From Fibrobacter succinogenes (GTDB lineage Bacteria; Fibrobacterota; Fibrobacteria; Fibrobacterales; Fibrobacteraceae), in the NCBI GenBank assembly GCA_902779055.1, contig CACZAD010000003.1:59737-123736 (forward strand): 64,000 nt of DNA. Reading direction: 5' to 3'. The notes beneath the pieces are model-generated. The model did not search any database and was not told the DNA's origin. It was given only the letters and a program-made list of their open reading frames with translations. Positions 36,655-45,796 of the stretch are shown here, one piece after another; the first letter of the stretch is position 1; each line of letters starts with the position of its first letter. Position numbers and translations under genes: made by a program.

Positions 36655-38121
36655 ATGACCAGGAACGAACTACTCGCCAAGCTCAAGGACATCGAATGGG
36701 ATGACTTTGAAGCAAAAGAAGCCGCAACGGAACTGCCAAAGAATATTTGGGAGACCGTCAGCGCGTTCTCTAACGCTTCTGGCGGGTGGATTGTTCTCGG
36801 CATCAAGCAAACCGGGAAAAAATTTGAAATAACGGGTGTGCAGAACGGAGAAAAAATCGAATCCGACTTTTTCAATGTAGTCAACGGCAAGCAAAAACTG
36901 AGCCACCAGATTTCTGTTTCTGCAAAAAAATATAAGGTTCAGGGCAAACTCGTTATTGCCTTCTATATTCCCTCCTCCTTAATCAAGCCGATATATGTAA
37001 ACTCCCTCCAGAACACGTATTTGCGGTCGGGAAGCGGTGACAGGCGGGCAACGGAAATCGAAATAAACGCCATGTTCCGCGACCAGGCGTTCGGCACCAA
37101 AAGCGAACAGGTTATTGAAGGTTCTTCTATAAACATGTTGAACCCACATTCCTTGTTGACTTACCGCAACCGCATTGCCAACGTAAATCCCGATTTCCCG
37201 TATAACGAACTCCCCCCTAAGGAGTTTTGCGAAAAAACGGGCATTACAAGAAAGGGCTTGCTTACATACGGCGGCCTGCTGATGCTTGGCAAGCGCGATG
37301 CGGTGCAGTTGCATGTCAACAACTTTTGGATAGACATGCTCGAAATCCCGGGAACAAGCCCCGGAGAGGCCGAACCGCGATACACGTTCCGCATGCCGGA
37401 ACAGGAAAACATTTGGGAATACTACAACGCCCTAATCCAAAGATTGCGGCTTCATGTGGATGCTCCTTTTACGGCAGGCCCGGATGGATTTGCTCCTGAT
37501 GATAATTCGGAGTTATATGCTTTGCGTGAAGGTCTTGTGAACATGCTTGCCCATGCGGACTACTTTAGCCCCATGCATTCGACGGTAAGGGTGTTCACGA
37601 ACCGCATAGAGTTCCAGAATGCAGGCCGATTCATGTTCGACCTGAACGAACTGAAAAAACAGATGCATTCGATGCCAAGGAATCCTGTGCTTATCAAGTT
37701 GTTCAGGTTTGCAAAGTTGAGCGAAAATGCAGGGTATGGCATCGACAAGATGCTGACCTGGGAAAAGCTGACTCACAATTCTGTTGAATTCGCGAGCGAT
37801 CTCGTTTGTTCTACGGTGACCTATTTCAGAAAGAATCCCGTCAAGGATTCTCAAAATGTCCCAGAAAAGCATCTAGAAAATCCGCATGAAAATCCGCATG
37901 TAAACCCGCATGAAAACCCGCATGAAAAAATGGATGCGTTGGATATAAAAATTTTTGATTTAATAAAGAGCAATGCGCGAATAACGTATGACGAGTTGGC
38001 TTCTTTAACGGGCAAACATAAGGATACGATTAGAGTACATTTAAAAACATTGCGACAAAAAGGACTTGTCGTTAGAATCGGCCCTGATAAGGGTGGTCAT
38101 TGGGAAGTTGTCAAGGATTAA
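36655..38121 (+). CDS. AlbA_2/Schlafen-type regulator with divergent ATPase and winged helix
   Basis: The 488-residue protein has an AlbA_2 domain (about 1-140: ESFEAKEA-type FEAKEAATELPKNIWETVSAFSNASGGWIVLGI, then YLRSGSGDRRATEIEINAMF). A HATPase_c_4-like domain follows (ALREGLVNMLAHADYFSPMHSTVRVFTNRIEFQNAG, then SENAGYGIDKML). Next is a linker with an NPHE tetrapeptide repeated four times, and a C-terminal winged helix (ITYDELASLTGKHKDTIRVHLKTLRQKGLV). Such proteins are putative transcription regulators; some relatives are linked to defence. It precedes the ATP-grasp trio with 3 bp spacing. Confidence 0.85.
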   Translation: MTRNELLAKLKDIEWDDFEAKEAATELPKNIWETVSAFSNASGGWIVLGIKQTGKKFEITGVQNGEKIESDFFNVVNGKQKLSHQISVSAKKYKVQGKLVIAFYIPSSLIKPIYVNSLQNTYLRSGSGDRRATEIEINAMFRDQAFGTKSEQVIEGSSINMLNPHSLLTYRNRIANVNPDFPYNELPPKEFCEKTGITRKGLLTYGGLLMLGKRDAVQLHVNNFWIDMLEIPGTSPGEAEPRYTFRMPEQENIWEYYNALIQRLRLHVDAPFTAGPDGFAPDDNSELYALREGLVNMLAHADYFSPMHSTVRVFTNRIEFQNAGRFMFDLNELKKQMHSMPRNPVLIKLFRFAKLSENAGYGIDKMLTWEKLTHNSVEFASDLVCSTVTYFRKNPVKDSQNVPEKHLENPHENPHVNPHENPHEKMDALDIKIFDLIKSNARITYDELASLTGKHKDTIRVHLKTLRQKGLVVRIGPDKGGHWEVVKD

Positions 38122-38124
38122 GAA

Positions 38125-39324
38125 ATGAAAAAACTGATGCTACTTGGCGGAATTCGCTATCTTCTTCCTGTAATCAAAGCTGCTCACGAGCAGGGTTATT
38201 ATGTTATAACCGCCGATTACATTCCAGACAATATTGCTCATAAATATTCAGATGAATACGTCAATGTGAGCATTGTTGATAAAGAAGCCGTTCTTAAGGT
38301 TGCACAAGAAAAACAAATCGACGGAATAATGTCTTTTGGGGTCGATCCCGGCGTTGTGGCGGCGGCCTATGTTCAAGAAAAAATGGGGTTACCTGCATTT
38401 GGACCTTATGAATCTGTTCGAATTCTCCAAAATAAAGATTTATTCCGCGAATTCTTGACAAAGAATAACTTTATTGTACCTAAAGCGAAGGGTTTTTCTT
38501 CTATAGAAGAAGCTCTTGCTGATTTATCATGGTACGAATATCCGGTCATTGTAAAGCCAACGGATTCTGCTGGGAGCAAGGGCGTAACCCGCGTAGATAA
38601 CGAAAATGGCCTCCGACCCGCATTGAATCACGCTTTTGCTAATTCAATCTCAGGCAAGGTTATTGTAGAGGAATTTATTGAAAAAGAAGGTTGTTCCTCA
38701 GACAGTGATTCGTTTTCTTTAAATGGTAATCTTGTATTCTGTTCTTTTTCAGCGCAGAGATTTGATGAAAATGCAGCAGGACCTTATGTCCCTGCTGCAT
38801 ATTCCTGGCCTTCTACATTCGGCCAGGAATATGAAAAGGAATTGAGAACTGAACTACAGCGTCTCTTGGCCTTGCTGGATATGAAAACGTCTGTATATAA
38901 CATTGAAACTAGAATAGGCAAAAATGGGAAACCGTACATTATGGAAGTTTCTCCTCGTGGTGGTGGTAACAGACTTTCTGAAATGCTGCGCTACGCGACA
39001 GGTGTAGACTTGATTACTGCGTGTACCCGTGCCGCTGTTGGTGATTCTGTAGAGAATGTTGAACAAAAATCGTATAATGGACATTGGGCGGAAGTGATTT
39101 TGCATGCTGATAAAAATGGCTTTTTTGATTGCTTGCAAATTGACGAGAAAATTCGCCCATATGTCGTAGAAGAAGATCTTTGGGTAAAGCAAAGTGATAA
39201 GGTTGAAACTTTTAACGGAGCCAACAATGCTATAGGTACTCTGGTGTTAAAGTTTGATTCGAAAGCCGATATGGAAAAAGTCATTGCAGAACCTAACGAT
39301 TTCATAAAAGTTTGCATAAAGTAA
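38125..39324 (+). CDS. ATP-grasp carboxylate-amine ligase
   Basis: The 399-residue ATP-grasp enzyme has a PurK/carbamoyl-phosphate-synthase-like N-domain (MKKLMLLGGIRYLLPVIKAAHEQGYYVITADY), the ATP clamp YPVIVKPTDSAGSKGVTRV, the VIVEEFIEK strand, and the metal-binding YIMEVSPRGGGNRLSEM. Enzymes of this kind form amide bonds between a carboxylate and an amine. It is the first of a trio with a PLP-type protein and a second ATP-grasp enzyme, and probably attaches an amino acid or another amine to a sugar or precursor. Substrate unknown. Confidence 0.82.
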   Translation: MKKLMLLGGIRYLLPVIKAAHEQGYYVITADYIPDNIAHKYSDEYVNVSIVDKEAVLKVAQEKQIDGIMSFGVDPGVVAAAYVQEKMGLPAFGPYESVRILQNKDLFREFLTKNNFIVPKAKGFSSIEEALADLSWYEYPVIVKPTDSAGSKGVTRVDNENGLRPALNHAFANSISGKVIVEEFIEKEGCSSDSDSFSLNGNLVFCSFSAQRFDENAAGPYVPAAYSWPSTFGQEYEKELRTELQRLLALLDMKTSVYNIETRIGKNGKPYIMEVSPRGGGNRLSEMLRYATGVDLITACTRAAVGDSVENVEQKSYNGHWAEVILHADKNGFFDCLQIDEKIRPYVVEEDLWVKQSDKVETFNGANNAIGTLVLKFDSKADMEKVIAEPNDFIKVCIK

Positions 39325-39337
39325 AGGTCTGTATAAT

Positions 39338-40297
39338 ATGAAATCAGTAGGCGGTTATTTTGAATGGGAATTCCCTGCAAAAAATGGATTCCCTTTGCAT
39401 CCGGAAGCTGTTCGCTTGAATAGTGCTCGATACGCTTTGGAATACATTCTTCGTGGATTCGCAGGGCTCCAAAAAATATGGGTTCCGTTTTTTACCTGTG
39501 AGGTCGTATTAGAACCGCTACGCCGTTTGGGTATTCAGTGGGATTTATACCATATCAATGATTCCCTTGAAATTGACTCGCCTATAGAGCTTCACAATGG
39601 TGAGTGTATTATTTATACGAATTATTATGGAATTAAAGATGCTTATATTCCGCATTTAGTTGAAATATATGGAAATAAGCTGATTGTTGATAACGCTCAG
39701 GCTCTCTATTGCGCTCCGATTGCAAAACATCAATTTTATAGTCCGCGCAAGTTTGTCGGAATGCCGGATGGTGGTTTGGCCGTCACAGATGTAACTTGCG
39801 ATGTGGAAAAATTGCCAAGAGGTTTATCTTATGAACGTTGCTCGCACTTGCTAAAAAGAATAGACTTAGGAGCGAGCGGAGCCTATGGGGATTTCCAAAA
39901 GAATGATGACTCCCTTTCGTTTGAAACGATTTCTTTGATGAGCAATCTCTCGTCTAGAATTTACGAGTCAATTGATTTCAAGCAGGTGCGGGTTCTTCGT
40001 CGAGAAAATTTTGAGTATATCCATGAAAGATTGGGAGGTTCGAACAAGCTGAATATTCCGTCTATGGATTCTTTTGCGTGTCCGCTTGTTTATCCGTATT
40101 GGTCGGATAGAGATAGTCTAAAAAAAGAATTGATAGAACACAAAATTTTTGTCGCAACCTACTGGCCGAACGTTTTTGAGTGGACAAAACCAGTCGATTT
40201 GGAATATGAACTCGCAAATAATGTAGTTTGTATCCCCATTGATCAAAGATATTGCGAAAAGGATATGGAAAGAATTGTAAAGGAGATAGAAAAATGA
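39338..40297 (+). CDS. DegT-like PLP-dependent protein, short form
   Basis: The 319-residue protein looks like a shortened aminotransferase. LNSARYALEYILRGFAGLQKIWVPFFTCEVV is the cofactor phosphate region, LIVDNAQALY carries the ring-binding Asp, and SPRKFVGMPDGGLAV has a lysine in the Schiff-base position. The C-terminal small domain is reduced. It may be a lyase, racemase or aminotransferase acting on a non-nucleotide substrate. It sits between two ATP-grasp genes (13-bp spacer on the left, ATGA overlap on the right), which indicates one pathway. Confidence 0.68.
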   Translation: MKSVGGYFEWEFPAKNGFPLHPEAVRLNSARYALEYILRGFAGLQKIWVPFFTCEVVLEPLRRLGIQWDLYHINDSLEIDSPIELHNGECIIYTNYYGIKDAYIPHLVEIYGNKLIVDNAQALYCAPIAKHQFYSPRKFVGMPDGGLAVTDVTCDVEKLPRGLSYERCSHLLKRIDLGASGAYGDFQKNDDSLSFETISLMSNLSSRIYESIDFKQVRVLRRENFEYIHERLGGSNKLNIPSMDSFACPLVYPYWSDRDSLKKELIEHKIFVATYWPNVFEWTKPVDLEYELANNVVCIPIDQRYCEKDMERIVKEIEK

Positions 40298-41565
40298 ATG
40301 TGAATGTGCTGATTTTCCCATGCGAAGGCAACAGCAATGAATTGCACGACGCCTTGTCATATTGTTTTAATATAACTGTTTTCGGAGCGTCGTCCGTGGC
40401 ACGTCACGGAAAATACATCTACAAGAATTACGATTCGTCCTTGCCTTATATTACAGATGAACGTTTCATAGAAAAATTCAATGAATACCTTGACGCCCAT
40501 AAGATAGATATTATTATTCCCAATCATGACACAATTGCGTTATTCTTGGCAGAAAACGCTGATAAGATTCATGCAAAAATCGTTCAAGGCAATGTGGAAA
40601 CAAACCGCGTTTGCAGAAGTAAAATCAAAACGCACGAATTGTTCGCCGACTGCGATTTCGTTCCCGTTCGTTATCGTAACTTAGATGATGTAGCCTATCC
40701 TGCTTTTGCAAAACCAGATGTAGGCGAAGGTGGACACGGAGCATTTATTGCAAAAAAAAAGGAATTATTCTTTGACATTCCTTTTGATGAATACTTGGTT
40801 ACGGAATTTTTGCCAGGCAAGGAATATACTGTTGATTGCTTAACTGATAAAGATGGTAAACTTCGTTATATTTCTCCCCGCGTAAGAAAAAGAACTATGG
40901 CTGGTATCTCTGTCGCAGGAACAACGGAAACCTTGTCTGACGAAATTAAACAAATTGCAGAAACAATCAATTCGAGATTGACCTTTGAAGGTTTGTGGTA
41001 TTTCCAACTCCGAGCCGATGCAAATGGGAAGTTGAAGTTGATGGAAATTTCCGTGCGCTGTGCAGGAGCTATGTGCTTGACAAGAGCTAAGGGGATTAAT
41101 TTACCGTTGCTTTCAATCTATGTTGCTCTCGGACAGAATATTGCTGTTTTTGATAATGGACGAAATGTTGAAATGGATCGCACACTTATCAGCCGTTACA
41201 ACATTAATATTGATTACAACCACGTCTATATTGATTTCGATGACACTATTACGCTTCGGGGCGAAGTGAATCCGTTAGCCATGTTTTTCCTTTATCAATG
41301 CAAAAATAAACAGAAGCATGTTTATTTGCTAACTAGACACATAGACAACATTAAAAATTCATTAGAGAAATACGCAATCTCTGAAAAGTTATTTGAAGAG
41401 ATTGTTCACATTCAAGATGGTAAGCCTAAGTCGAATTACATCAAATATACTGACTCAATCTTCATTGGCAACATGTTTAAGGAACGTCTAGAAGTTAAGC
41501 AAAAATGCAATATTCCAGTATTTGATGCTGATGCATTTGAATTCTTGTTGGATTGGAGAGTGTAG
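40294..41565 (+). CDS. ATP-grasp ligase fused to a HAD-like domain
   Basis: The 423-residue protein has an N-terminal ATP-grasp ligase (PAFAKPDVGEGGHGAFIA as ATP loop, YLVTEFLPGKEYTVDC, LKLMEISVRCAGA as metal site) and, from about residue 310, a HAD-like domain (HVYIDFDDTITLRGEVNP with DxDxT, VYLLTRH, then FIGNMFKERLEV). A ligase-phosphatase fusion could remove a phosphate before or after amide formation. Start 40294 follows AAGGAGAT and overlaps the preceding stop (ATGA), so the trio is translationally coupled. Confidence 0.75.
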   Translation: MNVNVLIFPCEGNSNELHDALSYCFNITVFGASSVARHGKYIYKNYDSSLPYITDERFIEKFNEYLDAHKIDIIIPNHDTIALFLAENADKIHAKIVQGNVETNRVCRSKIKTHELFADCDFVPVRYRNLDDVAYPAFAKPDVGEGGHGAFIAKKKELFFDIPFDEYLVTEFLPGKEYTVDCLTDKDGKLRYISPRVRKRTMAGISVAGTTETLSDEIKQIAETINSRLTFEGLWYFQLRADANGKLKLMEISVRCAGAMCLTRAKGINLPLLSIYVALGQNIAVFDNGRNVEMDRTLISRYNINIDYNHVYIDFDDTITLRGEVNPLAMFFLYQCKNKQKHVYLLTRHIDNIKNSLEKYAISEKLFEEIVHIQDGKPKSNYIKYTDSIFIGNMFKERLEVKQKCNIPVFDADAFEFLLDWRV

Positions 41566-41678
41566 AGTTTTTTTTAGTAATAAATTTGAAATTATAGAAA
41601 AAAGCGATATGTTACGGAATTTATATTGACGTTAGGACTGATTAAAAATCAAAAAATGTAAAGCAGCGAGTGTTTAAT

Positions 41679-42902
41679 ATGTATATTGAATCATTACATG
41701 TGAAAAATATTGGCCCTTTTGATGAACTTAATGTGGTATTCAATCCAGGGATGAATGTAATTGTTGGTGCTAATGGTATTGGTAAAACATCTCTTTTGCG
41801 TTGTATTACTTATTGCCTGACGTCTTATAATATGGAAAATATTCGCATGCGTAAAGATGCGCTACTGAAAATAAACTGTATCCAGGGATTGGAAAAATAT
41901 ACTTATGGTGCAGACCATCTTGTAAACAAAGACCAAAATTATCGTTCAATTGATATAAATGATTGGAGTATTACTCCTGAAAATGGATATAAACCTATTT
42001 ATATTCACCAAAATAACAAAAGGTATAACCTTTTAGCAATTGGAGCTTATCGTTATTTTTCGTATCATCAAATAGGGGGGATGACCCGGGAAGCATCTTT
42101 TACTCAACGTAGAAAAGAGTATCTTCAGAATAATCCTAGATATTTAGAATCTATAGAAATGCCGAGTGTAAAACAGTGGATGATTAATCGATATTTCCAG
42201 ATAGAAAAAGATTGGGCTTGTGTTGAACGAAAAAATTGGGATGCTATAATATCCCAATTAAACATTGTTGCCCCCCGAAATTCGTTTTTTAAATTTGTGA
42301 GAATTGAGCGCGATTTGGAACCAATTTTTTCACTTAATGGGAAAGAATGCTATTTAGAAGAACTTTCTAGCGGATTTAAGTCTATTCTCTCAATCATTTT
42401 TATGATTGTAGATTGGATTGAAGGTGTGAATGAAAAAGATGCGAGTTTTATAGAGCTAGCGGAAGGAACGGTTCTTATTGATGAAATTGACGCACATTTG
42501 CATCCATCTTGGCAGGCGACAATTTTAGATTCATTGCGTAAATTATTCCCAAATCTTCAATTTATTGTAACTACACATTCTCCCAATGTAATCATGTCTG
42601 CACAAAATAACGAAGTCATTATTTTTAATAATGAAAATGGTGTGGTGAATATTAAGCCAGAACAACGATCCTATGGTGCTTGGCAGATTTCGTCGGTTTT
42701 GTCGGACATTATGCAATCTCCTGATTTAGACAGAGTTAGTATTGCTCAGAATGTATTAGACCTTAGTGCAGCTTATGCTGATAAAAATGTTGAACAATTT
42801 CGAGCAAATCTGAATGTCTTAGAAAATTTATTAAACCCGAACGATCCTATTTTGAAGGTGTATCGGCTGAATTTGTCTGAATTAGAGGTCTTGAATGATT
42901 AG
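41679..42902 (+). CDS. ptuA: Septu-like defence ATPase (PtuA-type)
   Basis: The 407-residue SMC/RecF-like ATPase has the Walker A motif GANGIGKTS at residues 30-38, the ABC signature-like LEELSSGFKSIL, Walker B VLIDEIDAHLHPSWQ at 265-279, and the H-loop TTHSPNVI. It overlaps an HNH nuclease gene by 8 bp, which is the PtuA-PtuB layout of Septu anti-phage systems. ATG 41679 is preferred to GTG 41670. It is somewhat shorter than typical PtuA proteins. No reverse transcriptase or retron RNA is nearby. Confidence 0.82.
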   Translation: MYIESLHVKNIGPFDELNVVFNPGMNVIVGANGIGKTSLLRCITYCLTSYNMENIRMRKDALLKINCIQGLEKYTYGADHLVNKDQNYRSIDINDWSITPENGYKPIYIHQNNKRYNLLAIGAYRYFSYHQIGGMTREASFTQRRKEYLQNNPRYLESIEMPSVKQWMINRYFQIEKDWACVERKNWDAIISQLNIVAPRNSFFKFVRIERDLEPIFSLNGKECYLEELSSGFKSILSIIFMIVDWIEGVNEKDASFIELAEGTVLIDEIDAHLHPSWQATILDSLRKLFPNLQFIVTTHSPNVIMSAQNNEVIIFNNENGVVNIKPEQRSYGAWQISSVLSDIMQSPDLDRVSIAQNVLDLSAAYADKNVEQFRANLNVLENLLNPNDPILKVYRLNLSELEVLND

Positions 42903-43695
42903 AATTCAAAAGCTACCGGAACCTCAAATTCTGTTGACGAATAAATCAAAATGGACTACTGATTTGCTAAACTTAGTGAGTCAGTATCAGTCTTACGACA
43001 AAATACCTCAAAAAGAAAAAGATGTTGCAACAAAGAATTATCGACATTCAGAAATTCTGGCGACATTGAAAGGTTGTAACGGCCTTGCTAAGTGTGTCTA
43101 CTGCGAGTCTTCTGTTGATTTAACATCGCCTAGCACTATAGAGCATTATCATCCTAAGTCTTTGTATCCCAATGAAACTTTTGAATGGAAAAATCTTTTT
43201 GTTTGCTGCGGTTTATGCAATTTATCAAAGAATGATTATGACACCTGTAATCAACCATTTATTCATCCTGAGAATGAAAGGCCAGAGGACTTTCTGACTT
43301 TTGAAGATATGATGTATGTTCCAAAATTTAAAGCAGGAATTGAACGCCAAAAAGCAGAAAATGTCATAACAAGATGTAATCTTCAGCGTCTTCCTCTAAT
43401 TAGAGCGCATGCTGAAATTTTGTATTCTTTTAGGAAAAGTTGTGATGCAATGAAAGAAAAACTTGATGATTATGCTGAATATGTACAAGAACAAAAGAAA
43501 AAAACGTGCATAAGCAAAGTTTATTCTTTTTTATGTGAATTGAAAGAAGAATCATCTTCTGCTGCATTGTATTCTGGCTTTATGCGTTATTTGCTACGAA
43601 AAAATGAAGTCGTTAAGGTTGCTGTATCCCTGGTTAATCAACACAAGTCTGAGGTTGGTTTGACAAATGATTTTGATTGGGGCTTTGCTTTTTGA
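42895..43695 (+). CDS. ptuB: Septu-like HNH endonuclease (PtuB-type)
   Basis: The 266-residue protein has the HNH fold of PtuB: CVYC at residues 67-70, IEHYHPKS (H84, H86), WKNLFVCCGLCNLSKND with N100 and the second zinc pair C105/C108. The PtuA ATPase is thought to sense infection and license DNA cleavage by this subunit. Start and stop overlap with ptuA (ATGATTAG) shows coupled expression of the two in fixed proportion. Confidence 0.85.
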   Translation: MIRIQKLPEPQILLTNKSKWTTDLLNLVSQYQSYDKIPQKEKDVATKNYRHSEILATLKGCNGLAKCVYCESSVDLTSPSTIEHYHPKSLYPNETFEWKNLFVCCGLCNLSKNDYDTCNQPFIHPENERPEDFLTFEDMMYVPKFKAGIERQKAENVITRCNLQRLPLIRAHAEILYSFRKSCDAMKEKLDDYAEYVQEQKKKTCISKVYSFLCELKEESSSAALYSGFMRYLLRKNEVVKVAVSLVNQHKSEVGLTNDFDWGFAF

Positions 43696-43710
43696 AAACA
43701 TTAAGTGCTT

Positions 43711-44139
43711 ATGATTTTCTCTGACCACTATATCGCCTTTTTTGATGTGCTTGGCTGCAAGCCGTTCTTCAATAGAGATGAAGAATCTGAAATCGAATTT
43801 GTAAAGAATTTGAAGGGGATGGCAAATGAAAACGAATACCGTTGCGCCATTTTGGCGGATGATATTTATGTAGGAAATATTTATCTGACTGACATTACTA
43901 GGGAATCCGCTCACTATCATTTTTTTATCGGGAACAAGGATTATTGGGGTAAGGGTGTGGCAAAAAAGGCTTCAGGGTTAATTTTAGATTATGCGTTTAA
44001 TGCATTAAATCTAAAAAAGGTTTGCTTGCGGGTAAAGAAATAAAACAAAGTAGCTTTTGCTCTGTATAAGAAATTAGGATTTGTCGAAAAAAAAGAAGAT
44101 GGCGAATGGCTTGAAATGGAAAAACTTGTTATGACTTAG
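43711..44139 (+). pseudogene. GNAT acetyltransferase interrupted by an in-frame stop
   Basis: Residues up to 111 form a normal GNAT (EYRCAILADDIYVGNIYLTDI..., GNKDYWGKGVAKKASGLILDYAF, LKKVCLRVKK). A TAA at 44041-44043 replaces what should be a Glu codon. Reading continues in the same frame with NKVAFALYKKLGFVEKKEDGEWLEMEKLVMT and a second stop at 44137-44139. The post-stop part is the conserved GNAT C-terminus, so one nonsense change broke the gene and it has since kept its frame. It may have acetylated a sugar of this locus. Confidence 0.85.
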
Positions 44140-44196
44140 TTTCGTTATTGTTTGACGCGACAGCAACAACCCTTTTATAGAGTAGATAAGTCTAAA

Positions 44197-45636
44197 ATGA
44201 TAACTGCAAAAACTATAACCACAAATTTATTTTGGCGATTCCTCGAGCGATCGGGCGCTCAATTAGTTTCCTTTTTTATCTCCATTATGCTCGCTCGCCT
44301 ATTGGAACCATCTGTTTATGGTGAAATTGCGCTGGTATGCGTCTTTACGTCTATTTTGGGTGTCTTTGTGGATTCTGGATTTGGTTCGGCTCTAATCCAA
44401 AAAAAGAATGCGGACGATCTTGATTTTTCGTCCGTATTCTGGTTTAATATTTTCGCATGTTTGTTGCTCTACGCTATTTTGTTTTTCTTGGCTCCGTTTA
44501 TTGCCGATTTTTATAAAAGTCCTCATTTGACACCCGTGATCCGCGTGCTTAGCTTAACTATCGTCGTATCCGGTGTACGAAACGTCCAGCAGGCGTATGT
44601 CTCAAAAAAAATGATTTTTAAGAAGTTTTTCTTTGTTACAATGGCCGGAACGTTGGGGGCTGCTGCTGTTGGTGTTTTTATGGCTTATTGCGGTTATGGT
44701 GTTTGGGCTTTGGTTGGACAACAATTGACAAATATTGTTTTAGGCACCATTGTCTTGTGGTGGACTGTTCAATGGCGTCCGAAATTTATTTTCTCCATCT
44801 ATCGATTAAAAAGTCTCTATAGTTTTGGGTGGAAGTTACTTGCGTCTGGACTCATTGATACTGCATATCGTCAATTACGGCAGTTGATAATTGGAAAAAT
44901 TTATACGGCTAAAGATTTAGCTTTTTACAATCGAGGGAATACTTTCCCCGATATTATTGTTGCTAATATAAATGCATCGATTGATAGTGTGCTCATGCCG
45001 GCGATGTCTTCGGAACAAGATAACAGGGATCGAGTTCGAGCTATGACGCGTCGCGCAATAAGTATAAGTACATACGTGATGATGCCGATGATGGCGGGGT
45101 TAGCTGTGTGCGCTGAACCTGTGGTCCGCTTAATACTGACTGAAAAATGGTTGCCTTGCGTCCCTTACATGCGGATTTTTTGCTTTACATGTGCTTTTTG
45201 GCCTGTTCATACCGCCAATTTGAATGCAATCAAAGCTTTGGGCAGGAGTGATTTGTTCTTGAAACTTGAAATCATTAAAAAAATAATGGGTATTGCCGCT
45301 GTTTTGCTCACCATGAATATCAGTGTAATGGCGATGGCTTATAGTCTTTTGGTCACTAGTGTGTTAAGCCAGATTATTAACAGTTGGCCAAATAAGAAAT
45401 TACTCGATTACAATTATTTAATGCAATTGAGGGATATGCTACCTCAAATTCTTTTGTCTTCTGTTATGGGTGTGCTTGTTTATTGTCTGAATTTTGCTGG
45501 TTTGAATGATTGGATTACGTTAGCGTTGCAGGCGTTGCTTGGAATAACGATTTATGTGAGCTTATCTAAGGTATTTAAAATTGAAAGCTTTAATTATATC
45601 TGGGGAATGGTGTCAAAAAGGTTGAAAAAAACATAA
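44197..45636 (+). CDS. wzx: Polysaccharide flippase (Wzx/WzxC-like, MOP family)
   Basis: The protein has about 479 residues and 12-14 membrane helices. The opening TTNLFWRFLERSGAQLVSFFISIMLARLLEPSVYGEIALVCVF and GSALIQKKNADDLDFSSVFWFNI are characteristic of the WzxC/PST-type subgroup. It exports the lipid-linked unit made by this locus. ATG 44197 is chosen; a TTG at 44152 would add 15 polar residues. It is a different branch from the flippase at 7156. Confidence 0.9.
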   Translation: MITAKTITTNLFWRFLERSGAQLVSFFISIMLARLLEPSVYGEIALVCVFTSILGVFVDSGFGSALIQKKNADDLDFSSVFWFNIFACLLLYAILFFLAPFIADFYKSPHLTPVIRVLSLTIVVSGVRNVQQAYVSKKMIFKKFFFVTMAGTLGAAAVGVFMAYCGYGVWALVGQQLTNIVLGTIVLWWTVQWRPKFIFSIYRLKSLYSFGWKLLASGLIDTAYRQLRQLIIGKIYTAKDLAFYNRGNTFPDIIVANINASIDSVLMPAMSSEQDNRDRVRAMTRRAISISTYVMMPMMAGLAVCAEPVVRLILTEKWLPCVPYMRIFCFTCAFWPVHTANLNAIKALGRSDLFLKLEIIKKIMGIAAVLLTMNISVMAMAYSLLVTSVLSQIINSWPNKKLLDYNYLMQLRDMLPQILLSSVMGVLVYCLNFAGLNDWITLALQALLGITIYVSLSKVFKIESFNYIWGMVSKRLKKT

Positions 45637-45716
45637 AATAAGAAGTGCAAACGCCAAGAAAAGTTTAAAATTTTTTTTGCAGTCTTTAGAAATGGAAAAT
45701 TGTAAAAATAAACCTT

Positions 45717-45788
45717 AAAATATTTGGCAAGCAAATGCTTGGCTTGGCGATGATTGTTTGTGGGGCGTTCTTGTTGGTGGTGAATTAA
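45717..45788 (+). repeat. Coding direct repeat, copy A (ends in a 17-codon frame)
   Basis: AAAATATTTGGCAAGCAAATG begins a 66-bp unit whose open frame reads KIFGKQMLGLAMIVCGAFLL then VVN and stops at 45786-45788. Copy B at 47030-47098 reads identical amino acids with five base changes, all synonymous. A short membrane peptide could start at ATG 45735, or the unit is the conserved tail of a lost membrane protein. Confidence 0.7.
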
Positions 45789-45796
45789 AGAATTGT

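Noticed and set aside
41566..41678. Retron RNA before the ptuA-like gene
   Set aside because: No inverted a1/a2-type arms and no reverse transcriptase gene.
44041..44043. Stop-codon readthrough in the GNAT gene
   Set aside because: No flanking recoding signal; a simple nonsense mutation explains it better.
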